Source of the DNA: Osedax frankpressi
Taxonomy: Eukaryota; Annelida; Polychaeta; Sabellida; Siboglinidae
Direction of reading: 5' to 3'
Assembly (NCBI GenBank): GCA_964035775.1
Contig: OZ038312.1
Location: 17,548,390-17,612,389 of the forward strand
Length of the DNA: 64,000 nucleotides
Part shown: positions 13,422 to 26,300 of the stretch, in pieces
How the letters are laid out: each line of letters begins with the position of its first letter
Position numbering within the stretch: the first letter of the stretch is position 1
Notes under the pieces: model-generated
The model's input: the letters and a program-made list of their open reading frames with translations, nothing else
What the model was told of the DNA's origin: nothing
Database searches by the model: none
Translations under genes and position numbers: made by a program

Positions 13422-14241
13422 ATGCCCGAAAACTATACAAATATGAATATGATACCCAAAACATTGTATGATATTACTCTAGCAGTTATAGGGCGAAATT
13501 TGCATACCGTTGCCAATATCTCTTCATCGCTTAGTTTCGAAGATAAGTCACGCCTACTGCATTGGATGGTCGACCACGATCGAATTTACCTGAAGGAAAC
13601 AGATACTATAGCCAGTGTTACATATCACCTAGTCTCATCGCAGTACAAGGAATTGCGATTTTCGGATAGCACACTCGTTGACGATCGTCTACTTTTTTGT
13701 TTTGGCGGAGTGGGATGTAGACTCACAACACTTTCGTTGGTGAAGTTGACAAACATCACAGGTTTATAAACATTACCGGTTTATTATATTATTATATGTG
13801 AAAATAAATATGTTAAGATTTGAATAATGGATACATTTATTAAAATAGATTGATAAATAGATTTGAAGTTTTTTCTTTTACAAATAATGTTCTCAGTTTA
13901 TATATTTATATTTTAAATACACATATATAAATGTAATACAATGTAACTGTCTTATTTAATATGACCCTAGATTATGCTGTTTATAATTGTTAATAAGACA
14001 CTGATATTTTATTTAAAGATATTGGAATTGGTGAATTGCTAAGCACTCAGATTGTTTTCCTACGACAATTACACCTCGAACAACTAGTCAATTTCACCGG
14101 AGAATCTTTAGTGGGCCTCAAGTTCACTGAACTCCTCAAGGTCACAATAAAGTGTTGTTCACATCTGAAATCTAAATGTTAGTCCTGTTAACGGTCTGTG
14201 TATCCGACTCTTATTACTACTGCTAATGCTAAAATAAATAT

Positions 14242-14307
<66 letters not shown>

Positions 14308-17300
14308 AACAAATATTCACTGCATAGATTTACAATTCATATTTTTTGGACGTAATTTATTTAAAACATATAATTTATGTAAATTAACAAGTCTTCAATA
14401 GTGTAATTCTAATATATTGTCTTTATTTATTGTTATTGTAGATAATTATACAATTCATTATGGAATACATTTGAGAAATCATTTCAATATTATATATGCA
14501 CCATTTTTCACGACAAATAATATATTATTAGTTTCTGGTGAGAAATCATTTATCGTACTCCCCAGACTTCAGAGACTTTCTCTCTGAAAACGATCAACTA
14601 AAAGAATTAAATCTGCCCGACCATCATTCCATGGTGAATCCAGAGTTGATGTTTCAGCGGCTTCATCCCCAGTTAAGACTGGTTAGTATGATAAGGATAC
14701 GACCTATTAAATATATATATATATAAGTGTGTGCAAATAATACTTAATGAATCTGAATCGACCAATTCTATTGTTATATACAAGTTCAAATTATTAATTT
14801 ATTATATCAAATTTATTTTTCTTATCAGATACCACAATTAATTTTATTAATTATTAATTTCTATTAATTAACATAAACGAACAATTGTCATGATATAATA
14901 TAGAAGTAAATTATTATCTTTAGATAATAATTAATCTAGATCAATATATATAAATAGAAATATTGCTATCTATACAGATTTATATTTTCCATCTAGACAC
15001 TTTAAGATTATTGATTACATATTAAACTTAAATAATATAAAAAAAGAGTTATTAAATAACATTTGGATTTCAAAACAAATAATTTATTGAATATTTATGT
15101 AATTGGGTTTTTAATGTTTTTATTAAAGTTTGTGGATTTATACCTCGAATATCTATATATTTATTTATGGTTTACTGATTGATGTAATGTATACAATCTA
15201 TATTAACGAACTACTCTTATCTATATATTTAATTAATATTTGTATTGAGGTTCAGCAAAGCGTCCTATCTCCTCTGTATTACATCATAGAAACAAAAATG
15301 GTCTTTTGTAGTTAGTTATAAATATTGTACGGTATTTTGTATTAAGTTTAAAGTCACAGGGGCTAGTTAAATCTCATAACAATAAAGATGTTTTTAATTT
15401 TACAGGGTCTAGAATACTAGATGATAGAAGGAATTGGGTATAGAGAAGAGAAAAACCCGATTTATATTATAGATAGAAATGTTATCAGGATCGTTTAATC
15501 TGGTACATTGATTAATAAACCCCTAGTGTGATTATGGCATCGTAAGTTAATTATAAGTTAATTGGATGGCCTCTAAGACCTAAGGATAACTCGGATATTT
15601 CAATTTACTGTAATTTGTCACCGTTCTATGTTATTTGGTTAACACCCAATATCGGGTGATAGATTTAAATAAAAATTATTAACTTTAATAAAAAGCTCTT
15701 GATTTTCTACGGTGCAGTTATAATTGTTACCACCTCATAGCCTTCATCAGTGGGCCCCAGGAGCCACCCCCCCCCTACCCAACGACACGTTCCCATATAA
15801 CTCTTCTTTTATCTAACTTCTTCCTTCCACGATTCTCATAGGAACGTCTTAATTTGTCTGGACTGCGAAATGGAGGAGACGATTGCTTGGTAAACATAGC
15901 TCATACATGTGGTTCTTCCCTTAAAAGGTCATAACAACAATATTAATCTAAGTAATCAGAATGTGCTTTTGATATTTACAATTTCTATTTAATATATTCA
16001 TAATTTTCTCGTTTAAATCGACCATATCTTATTTATCTTTTGAATTCACAAATTCATAACTCAGTTTAGGTTGAATATATTCGACATGACAAAGATCACA
16101 TATGAAACACTCAAAGAGGTTAGAGTTCATTTGAGGTCAATATCACCCGGGTGATTTGCTTTGTATATGGCAGGCTTTTCTTCTATAGTTTGCCCTTTAA
16201 TAATGTCTTAATGTGAAGAATTAAGTATATCATTTATTGCTATTTATCATCTATTTTGAAGACTTAATTTACATGAATAATGAGAATTGCGAGATATAGA
16301 TTATAGTAGATATACGATGAACCTGAACAATAGTTAAAATAAATAGCTGCTAAATGGTACTTCAATAAATGATATGATAAACCATGCTTAGGAAGGGTTA
16401 TTTGATTTTTACGTCATTCATCGTATGATTAATTCTTTATACTTAAAAAATAATGTACATTCCTGTATAAATTATTAGATACATTCATTTATAAAAATTT
16501 ATAAAAATTATAATATTACATTAAATTAAATATGTTCGAATTTTGAATATATCCTAAAATAAATATATTTTTAAATTATGTAATTGTAATCGTAAAATTG
16601 TATTTTCTTGTGATCCCATGAAGTTTGTTGGTATTGTGCATCCACCCCATTTTATAACAATGAAATATTATATTTTATCTTATTAGTATATATATGCGCA
16701 TTACCTATAGTATTAACACATTTATTATAATAAAAATCAATGTAGACTGCGTCATCGGTTATTGCGTCATCGGCTATTGCATCATCGGCTATTTTGTGAT
16801 CACAGATCGTTCGGCACAACCAACTCGAATACCTAGAAGTTGGCTATTGCAAGTGTTTTGTTGGCTACGGCGTCTCCGGCCTCGAAGTCAGCTTGAACGT
16901 CTGCCAATCACTGACTCACCTCGATATCACCGGCGTACAGGTGAGCTATCCGACAAGTGACGAGTCAAATGTTTAGTCAAATGTTTAGTCAAATGTTTAG
17001 TGAAATGTTTAGTGAAATGTTTAGTCAAATGTTTAGTCAAATGTTTAGTCAAATGTTTAGTCAAATGTTTAGTCAAATGTTTAGTTAAATGTTTAGTCAA
17101 ATGTTTAGTCAAATGTTTAGTCAAATGTTTAGTCAAATGTTTAGTCAAATGTTTAGTCAAATGTTTAGTCAAATGTTTAGTGAAATGTTTAGTCAAATGT
17201 TTAGTCAAATGTTTAGTCAAATGTTTAGTCAAATGTTTAGTCAAATGTTTAGTCAAATGTTTAGTTAAATGTTTAGTCAAATGTTTAGTCAAATGTTTAG

Positions 17301-20300
17301 TCAAATGTTTAGTCAAATGTTTAGTCAAATGTTTAGTCAAATGTTTAGTGAAATGTTTAGTCAAATGTTTAGTCAAATGTTTAGTCAAATGTTTAGTCAA
17401 ATGTTTAGTGAAATGTTTAGTGAAATGTTTAGTGAAATGTTTAGTGAAATGTTTAGTCAAATGTTTAGTCAAATGTTTAGTCAAATGTTTAGTCAAATGT
17501 TTAGTCAAATGTTTAGTTAAATGTTTAGTCAAATGTTTAGTCAAATGTTTAGTCAAATGTTTAGTCAAATGTTTAGTCAAATGTTTAGTCAAATGTTTAG
17601 TGAAATGTTTAGTGAAATGTTTAGTCAAATGTTTAGTCAAATGTTTAGTCAAATGTTTAGTCAAATGTTTAGTCAAATGTTTAGTCAAATGTTTAGTTAA
17701 ATGTTTAGTCAAATGTTTAGTCAAATGTTTAGTCAAATGTTTAGTCAAATGTTTAGTCAAATGTTTAGTCAAATGTTTAGTGAAATGTTTAGTGAAATGT
17801 TTAGTCAAATGTTTAGTCAAATGTTTAGTCAAATGTTTAGTGAAATGTTTAGTGAAATGTTTAGTGAAATGTTTAGTGAAATGTTTAGTGAAATGTTTAG
17901 TCAAATGTTTAGTCAAATGTTTAGTCAAATGTTTAGTCAAATGTTTAGTCAAATGTTTAGTCAAATGTTTAGTCAAATGTTTAGTCAAATGTTTAGTGAA
18001 ATGTTTAGTGAAATGTTTAGTCAAATGTTTAGTCAAATGTTTAGTCAAATGTTTAGTCAAATGTTTAGTCAAATGTTTAGTCAAATGTTTAGTCAAATGT
18101 TTAGTCAAATGTTTAGTCAAATGTTTAGTCAAATGTTTAGTCAAATGTTTAGTCAACTGTTTAGTCAAATGTTTAGTCAAATGTTTAGTCAAATGTTTAG
18201 TCAAATGTTTAGTCAAATGTTTAGTCAAATGTTTAGTCAAATGTTTAGTCAACTGTTTAGTCAAATGTTTAGTCAAATGTTTAGTCAAATGTTTAGTCAA
18301 ATGTTTAGTCAAATGTTTAGTCAAATGTTTAGTGAAATGTTTAGTCAAATGTTTAGTCAAATGTTTAGTCAAATGTTTAGTCAAATGTTTAGTCAAATGT
18401 TTAGTCAAATGTTTAGTCAAATGTTTAGTCAAATGTTTAGTCAAATGTTTAGTCAAATGTTTAGTCAACTGTTTAGTCAAATGTTTAGTCAAATGTTTAG
18501 TCAAATGTTTAGTCAAATGTTTAGTCAAATGTTTAGTCAAATGTTTAGTCAACTGTTTAGTCAAATGTTTAGTCAAATGTTTAGTCAAATGTTTAGTCAA
18601 ATGATTAGTCAAATGTTTAGTCAAATGTTTAGTCGTCGAATGATTGGTAAGTGAACAGCGTTCGAGTCATAGAGTTAGTGTCGTAGAGTTAGTGTCGTAG
18701 AGTTAGTGTCGTAGAGTTAGTTTCGTAGAGTTAGTTTCGTAGAGTTAGTGTTTGTAGAGTTAGTGTTAGTAGAGTTAGTGTCGTAGAGTTAGTGTCGTAG
18801 AGTTAGTGTCGTAGAGTTAGTGTCGTAGAGTTAGTGTTTGTAGAGTTAGTGTCGTAGAGTTAGTGTCGTAGAGTTAGTGTCATCGAGTTAGTGTCGTAGA
18901 GTTAGTGTCGTAGAGTTAGTGTCGTAGAGTTAGTGTTTGTAGAGTTAGTTTCGTAGAATTAGTGTCGTAGAGTTAGTGCCGTAGAGTTAGTGTCGTAGAG
19001 TTAGTGTCGTAGAGTTAGTGTCGTAGAGTTAGTGTTTGTAGAGTTAGTGTCGTAGAGTTAGTGTCGTAGAGTTAGTGTCGTAGAGTTAGTGTCGTAGAGT
19101 TAGTGTCGTAGAGTTAGTGTCGTAGAGTTAGTGTTTGTAGAGTTAGTGTCGTAGAGTTAGTGTCGTAGAGTTAGTGTTTGTAGAGTTAGCGTCGTAGAGT
19201 TAGTGCCGTAGAGTTAGTGCCGTAGAGTTAGTGTCGTAGAGTTAGTGTCGTAGAGTTAGTGTTTGTAGAGTTAGCGTCGTAGAGTTAGTGCCGTAGAGTT
19301 AGTGTCGTAGCGTTAGTGTCGTAGAGTTAGTGTCGTAGAGTTAGTGTCGTAGAGTTAGTGTCGTAGAGTTAGTGTCGGTGGTTGCAGTCAACTGAGCAAT
19401 GAGTCATCGGTATATATGGTTAGTCCAGGTAGATGGTGAATCATCGGCAGTCTGTAAAGAGATGATATTAATAAATCATATTTCAAAATATTCTATTATA
19501 AAATTAATAAATCTATATATTTGATATATAAAATTAATAAATCTATATATTTGATATGTAAAATTAATAAATCTATATATTTGATATGTAAAATATAAAA
19601 TCAGGAATATTATTTTATATTTTTATTATAATTTATTTATCTTGTTTTTGGACATTTTAAAATAAAATTGAATATTAATATTAATATGTTCCTATAAATC
19701 TTACTAGGAGCATATTTTAAGTTATCGGGAATATATTTTGTTAATAAACTAATGCACTGAACTTATAGTAAATACGTCTATGGTATAGATACATACATCT
19801 TGATCATTTGGTAGTTACTCGTGACATTAGTGATGAGAAATTCACATTTATAGATCACATCGAAGTCATTGTTTCTCTGTGAAATTGGTGATCTGACTCA
19901 CCTCAACACATTGAAAACCTATGGCGTGCCCTGTATTACTGATGATGTACTGAAAGATGTTAGTATCCTGCCGTCGTAACTGTGATAATGTAACTATGTC
20001 CTGGAAATTCCTCGTCGATGCCAAGGAAATGCCATAGAAATCTATTAAAAACACCATAGTAACAACTTTGCAACGCTATGGATTGCCTTTATAACATTAA
20101 ATATTCATTAGCACAGACTTACTGATTATTATATAATGCAATCTTGTCTGGCTGGAATATAACATCACTTCTTCCCAAGATTCACCTGGTCAGCAAAACA
20201 TCACACCATCTCACTCTCCCTCACTTCATAATAGCTGACGTCTATGTAACATGCTAACATCTAATATTTCATAACACCCAAGCCAAGATACGCTACCATT

Positions 20301-23300
20301 AACCCATGTCCTACCACTACTTCCACCCTTAAATCTGTGCCATCCTTACCCCTGAAGTTTCTGGAGCGACGCGGGTACGGTATCCTCCACTTGGAGAGCA
20401 TGGGGCTGAGTAACGAGGGGCTCAACTCTATCGTCCGCTACTGCCCCAACCTGCAGGCTTTGTGTTTGTATGGGGGCTATGGTGCGAAAATTCATAAACT
20501 ATTATTGTGATATTTCCCTATTTTTAATAAGGTTATTATTTTATCAGTTCTGATAATCGTTAATTGATTTATATATTTCCCGTAATCAAGACCAATTAAA
20601 GGTACAACCGATCAATTAAGACTTTGATTGACAGGTCTGACAGATAGTCAATACAATGGAATCACTCTGCTCCCATTATTCGTGAATACCATACGCTGTT
20701 CTCTCATTCTCCGCATTTCTATAAGTCTAGTAAGAAACGTTAGTATTACCAGCAACAGTATTACCAGCAACAGCGTTACCAGCAACAGCGTTACCAACAA
20801 CAGTATTACCAACAACAGTATTATCATCAACAGTATTACCAACAACAGTATTACCAGCAACAGTATTACCAACAACAGTATTACCAACAACAGCGTTACC
20901 AGCAACAGCGTTACCAACAACAGTATTACCAACAACAGTATTACCATCAACAGTATTACCAGCAAAGGCGTTACCAACAACAGTATTACCAACAACAGTA
21001 TTACCATCAACAGTATTACCAACAACAGTATTACCAGCAACAGTATTACCATCAACAGTATTACCAACAACAGTATTACCAGCAACAGTATTACCAACAA
21101 CAGCGTTACCAACAACAGCGTTACCAGCAACAGTATTACCAACAACAGCGTTACCAACAACAGTGTTACCAACAACAGTATTACCAACAACAGTATTACC
21201 AACAACAGTATTACCAACAACAGTATTACCAACAACAGTATTACCAGCAACAGCGTTACCGACATATGTTAAAACATCTGAAATTATAGAAAACCGCCGA
21301 ATAACTTTTATTTGAATTCACAATGTGTATAATAAGTAATTCTATGCCAATCCCACCCTAGACTCCACTCAACTTCCTAGTTGAACCCCATTGGATCTAC
21401 AAATTAGACTCTTCTCATCCCCTAGTTAGACTCCATACCACCCCTAGTTAGACTCCGTCCCACCCCTAGTTTCACTCCATCCCACCCTTAGTTTCACTCC
21501 ATCCCACCCCTAGTTTCACTCCATCCCACCCCTAGTTTCACTCCGTCCCACCCCTAGTTTCACTCCGTCCCACCCCTAGTTTCACTCCATCCCACCCCTA
21601 GTTTCACTCCATCCCACCCCTAGTTTCACTCCATCCCACTCCTAGTTTCACTCCATCCCACCCCTAGTTTCACTCCGTCCCACCCCTAGTGTCACTCCGT
21701 CCCACCCCTAGTTTCACTCCGTCCCACCCCTAGTTTCACTCCATCCCACCCCTAGTTTCACTCCATCCCACCCCTAGTTTCACTCCATCCCACTCCTAGT
21801 TTCACTCCATCCCACCCCTAGTTTCACTCCGTCCCACCCCTAGTGTCACTCCGTCCCACCCCTAGTTTCACTCCGTCCCACCCCCAGTTTCACTCCATCC
21901 CACCCCTAGTTTCACTCCATCCCACCCCTAGTTTCACTCCATCCCACCCCTAGTTTCACTCTATCCCACCCCTAGTTTCACTCCATCCCAACCTTAGTTT
22001 CACTCCATCCCACCCCTAGTTTCACTCCATCCCACCCCTAGTTTCACTCCATCCCACCCCTAGTTTCACTCCATCCCACCCCTAGTTTCACTCCATCCCA
22101 CCCCTAGTTTCACTCCATCCCACCCCTAGTTTCACTCCGTCCCACCCCTAGTTTCACTCCATCCCACCCCTAGTTTCACTCCATCCCACCCCTAGTTTCA
22201 CTCCATCCCACCCCTAGTTTCACTCCATCCCACCCCTAGTTTCACTCCATCCCACTCCCAGTTTCACTCCATCCCACCCCCAGTTTCACTCCATCCCACC
22301 CCCAGTTTCACTCCATCTCACCCCTAGTTTCACTCCATCCCACCCCTAGTTTCACTCCATCCCACCCCTAGTTTCACTCCATCCCACCCCTAGTTTCACT
22401 CCATCCCACCCCTAGTTTCACTCCATCCCACCCCTAGTTTCACTCCGTCCCACCCCTAGTTTCACTCCATCCCACCCCTAGTTTCACTCCATCCCACCCC
22501 TAGTTTCACTCCATCCCACCCCTAGTTTCACTCCATCCCACCCCTAGTTTCACTCCATCCCACCCCTAGTTTCACTCCATCCCACCCCCAGTTTCACTCC
22601 ATCCCACCCCCAGTTTCACTCCATCCCACCCCCAGTTTCACTCCATCTCACCCCTAGTTTCACTCCATCCCACCCCTAGTTTCACTCCATCCCACCCCTA
22701 GTTTCACTCCATCCCACCCCTAGTTTCACTCCGTCCCACCCCTAGTTTCACTCCGTCCCACCCCTAGTTTCACTCCATCCCACCCCTAGTTTCACTCCAT
22801 CCCACCCCTAGTTTCACTCCATCCCACCCCTAGTTTCACTCCATCCCACCCCTAGTTTCACTCCATCCCACCCCTAGTTTCACTCCGTCCCACCCCTAGT
22901 TTCACTCCGTCCCACCCCTAGTTTCACTCCATCCCACCCCTAGTTTCACTCCATCCCACCCCTAGTTTCACTCCATCCCACCCCTAGTTTCACTCCGTCC
23001 CACCCCTAGTTTCACTCCGTCCCACCCCTAGTTTCACTCCATCCCACCCCTAGTTTCACTCCATCCCACCCCCAGTTTCACTCCATCCCACCCCCAGTTT
23101 CACTCCATCCCACCCCCAGTTTCACTCCATCTCACCCTTAGTTTCACTCCATCACACCCCTAGTTTGACTCCATCCCACCCCTAGTTTCACTCCATCCCA
23201 CCCCTAGTTTCACTCCATCCCACCCCTAGTTTCACTCCATCCCACCCCTAGTTTCACTCCATCCCACCCCTAGTATCACTTCATCCCACCCCTAGTTTCA

Positions 23301-26300
23301 CTCCATCCCACCCCCAGTTTCACTCCATCCCACCCCCCTAGTTTCACTCCATCCCACCCCTAGTTTCACTCCATCCCACCCCTAATTTCACTCCATCCCA
23401 CCCCTAGTTTCACTCCATCCCACCCCCCTAGTTTCACTCCATCCCACCCCTAGTTTCACTCCATCCCACCCCCCTAGTTTCACTCCATCCCACCCCCAGT
23501 TTCACTCCATCCCACCCCCCTAGTTTCACTCCATCCCACCCCTAGTTTCACTCCATCCCACCCCTAGTTTCACTCCATCCCACCCCTAGTTTCACTCCAT
23601 CCCACCCCCCTAGTTTCACTCCATCCCACCCCTAGTTTCACTCCATCCCACCCCTAGTTTCACTCCATCCCACCCCCCTAATTTCACTCCATCCCACACC
23701 CCTAGTTTCACTCCATCCCACCCCTAGTTTCACTCCATCCCACCCTTAGTTTCACTCCATCCCAACCCTAGTTTCACTCCATCCCACCCCTAGTTTCACT
23801 CCATCCCACCCCTAGTTTCATTCCATCCCAACCCCCTAGTTTCACTCCATCCCACCCCTAGTTTCACTCCATCCCACCCCTAGTTTCACTCCATCCCACC
23901 CCCCTAGTTTCACTCCATCCCACACCCCTAGTTTCACTCCATCCCACCCCTAGTTTCACTCCATCCCACCCTTAGTTTCACTCCATCCCAACCCTAGTTT
24001 CACTCCATCCCACCCCTAGTTTCACTCCATCCCACCCCTAGTTTCACTCCATCCCACCCCTAGTTTCACTCCATCCCACCCTTAGTTTCACTCCATCCCA
24101 ACCCTAGTTTCACTCCATCCCACCCCTAGTTTCACTCCATCCCACCCCTAGTTTCACTCCATCCCACCCCCCTAGTTTCACTCCATCCCACCCCTAGTTT
24201 CACTCCATCCCACCCCTAGTTTCACTCCATCCCACCCCCCTAGTTTCACTCCATCCCACACCCCTAGTTTCACTCCATCCCACCCCTAGTTTCACTCCAT
24301 CCCACCCTTAGTTTCACTCCATCCCAACCCTAGTTTCACTCCATCCCACCCCTAGTTTCACTCCATCCCACCCCCCTAGTTTCACTCCATCCCACCCCCC
24401 TAGTTTCACTCCATCCCACCCCTAGTTTCACTCCATCCCACCCCCCTAGTTTCACTCCATCCCACCCCTAGTTTCACTCCGTCCCACCCCCAGTTTCACT
24501 CCATCCCACCCCTAGTTTCACTCCATCCCACCCCTAGTTTCACTCCATCCCACCCCCAGTTTCACTCCATCCCACACCCCTAGTTTCACTCCATCCCACC
24601 CCTAGTTTCACTCCATCCCACCCTTAGTTTCACTCCATCCCACCCCTAGTTTCACTCCATCCCACCCCTAGTTTCACTCCATCCCACCCCCCTAGTTTCA
24701 CTCCATCCCACCCCTAGTTTCACTCCATCCCACCCCCCTAGTTTCACTCCATCCCACCCCTAGTTTCACTCCATCCCACCCCTAGTTTCACTCCATCCCA
24801 CCCCCCTAGTTTCACTCCATCCCACCCCTAGTTTCACTCCATCCCACCCCCCTAGTTTCACTCCATCCCACACCCCTAGTTTCACTCCATCCCACCCCTA
24901 GTTTCACTCCATCCCACCCTTAGTTTCACTCCATCCCACCCCTAGTTTCACTCCATCCCACCCCTAGTTTCACTCCATCCCACCCCCCTAGTTTCACTCC
25001 ATCCCACCCCTAGTTTCACTCCATCCCACCCCCCTAGTTTCACTCCATCCCACCCCTAGTTTCACTCCGTCCCACCCCCAGTTTCACTCCATCCCACCCC
25101 TAGTTTCACTCCATCCCACCCCTAGTTTCACTCCATCCCACCCCCAGTTTCACTCCATCCCACCCCTAGTTTCACTCCATCCCAACCCTAGTTAGACTCC
25201 ATCCCACCCCCCTAGTTTCACTCCATCCCACCCCCCTAGTTTGACTACTCCTTGCTCACCGTACTGGCTACAAACTGCGTAAACATCGAACGGCTCGACC
25301 TCTCCGAAGTTGACTGCGTTGACAATCTCTTACTTGGAGTTCTGGCAGCCAACTGCCCCCGCCTCGAATCTCTTGATCTCAAGGGCTGTAGAAAGGTGGG
25401 TACATACTACACCTAGCTCCACACTTTACCTCCACGTCCCCTCGGTAGAAGACCATGACCTCCTTTAGATACAGGTAGTGCAACATTCTTTTAAAAGAAA
25501 CATTTGGGACTCTATTAATGTTTTCATGCTATAAATTTACACCAAAGTTAATTATTTATATTTGTTTTGTATTAACAATTAAATCAAACTTTCAGTGGGT
25601 AGTTAATGTTTTTCTAATCCATCTTTTTTTGAAACTCTTATGAATATCTTATTAACTTTGTAGAATATATTTTCTAGTTCAAATTCTATTTAAATACTAA
25701 TGTAACAAATAAGTTATAGTAAGATAATATCTATAGCATAGTTACTAATTAAATACAATTACAATTTTTACAAGTATATGCTTTATATTATTATATATTA
25801 TATTTCATATATTATTTAATAATAATTATATTACAAATTGTATTCTCTAAATACACTTTATTCAAATATTAGAACTTACAATTCAGATATATATGATATA
25901 CAAAGATTTTCCAACACCTTTTTAATATCTAAATTATTAAAATACTTAAATACATAATCATTTTAATAACTATTTTTCAGATTTATCAATATTTCCTTTA
26001 TTTATTTTATTTTTCTATAATTATTATAATGCTACAATATGTCTTAATGTCAGGTTTTATGTTTAAAAACATTTATATTATTTTAAAACCCTAATTATGA
26101 TTTTCAATTTGATTGTAATAACATTAATATTAATTCAATAAATTATTTATTTATTTGTTATTACTCGATAGAAAATATCTTTTTCTCTAAACTCACTTTA
26201 TTTTTCCTAAATAATATTTTATTTTGTACATAAAAATATACTATAATTATATTAGTAAGTTTTCTTTCTCTAAATTTTCATTCCTAGATTTACCTGATGT

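Noticed and set aside
18635-18648. Possible 14-nt micro-exon between TTTAG and GTAAGT
   Set aside because: The flanking exons are both phase 0 at this intron, so 14 nt would break the frame. Longer versions reach a TAG within the array.
16927-18654. Open frames of 565, 534 and 317 residues (TKHL, KCLV and MFSQ repeats)
   Set aside because: They are the stop-free 12-bp unit read in different frames on both strands inside an intron of a well-supported gene.
20628-21272. NSIT-rich frame of 214 residues
   Set aside because: Only its first part (20635-20738) is real, as LRR exon 9. The rest is the 15-bp intronic array after the donor.
21416-25239. CRISPR-like appearance of regularly spaced repeats
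   Set aside because: There are no variable spacers: units are contiguous 22-bp copies in a eukaryotic intron.
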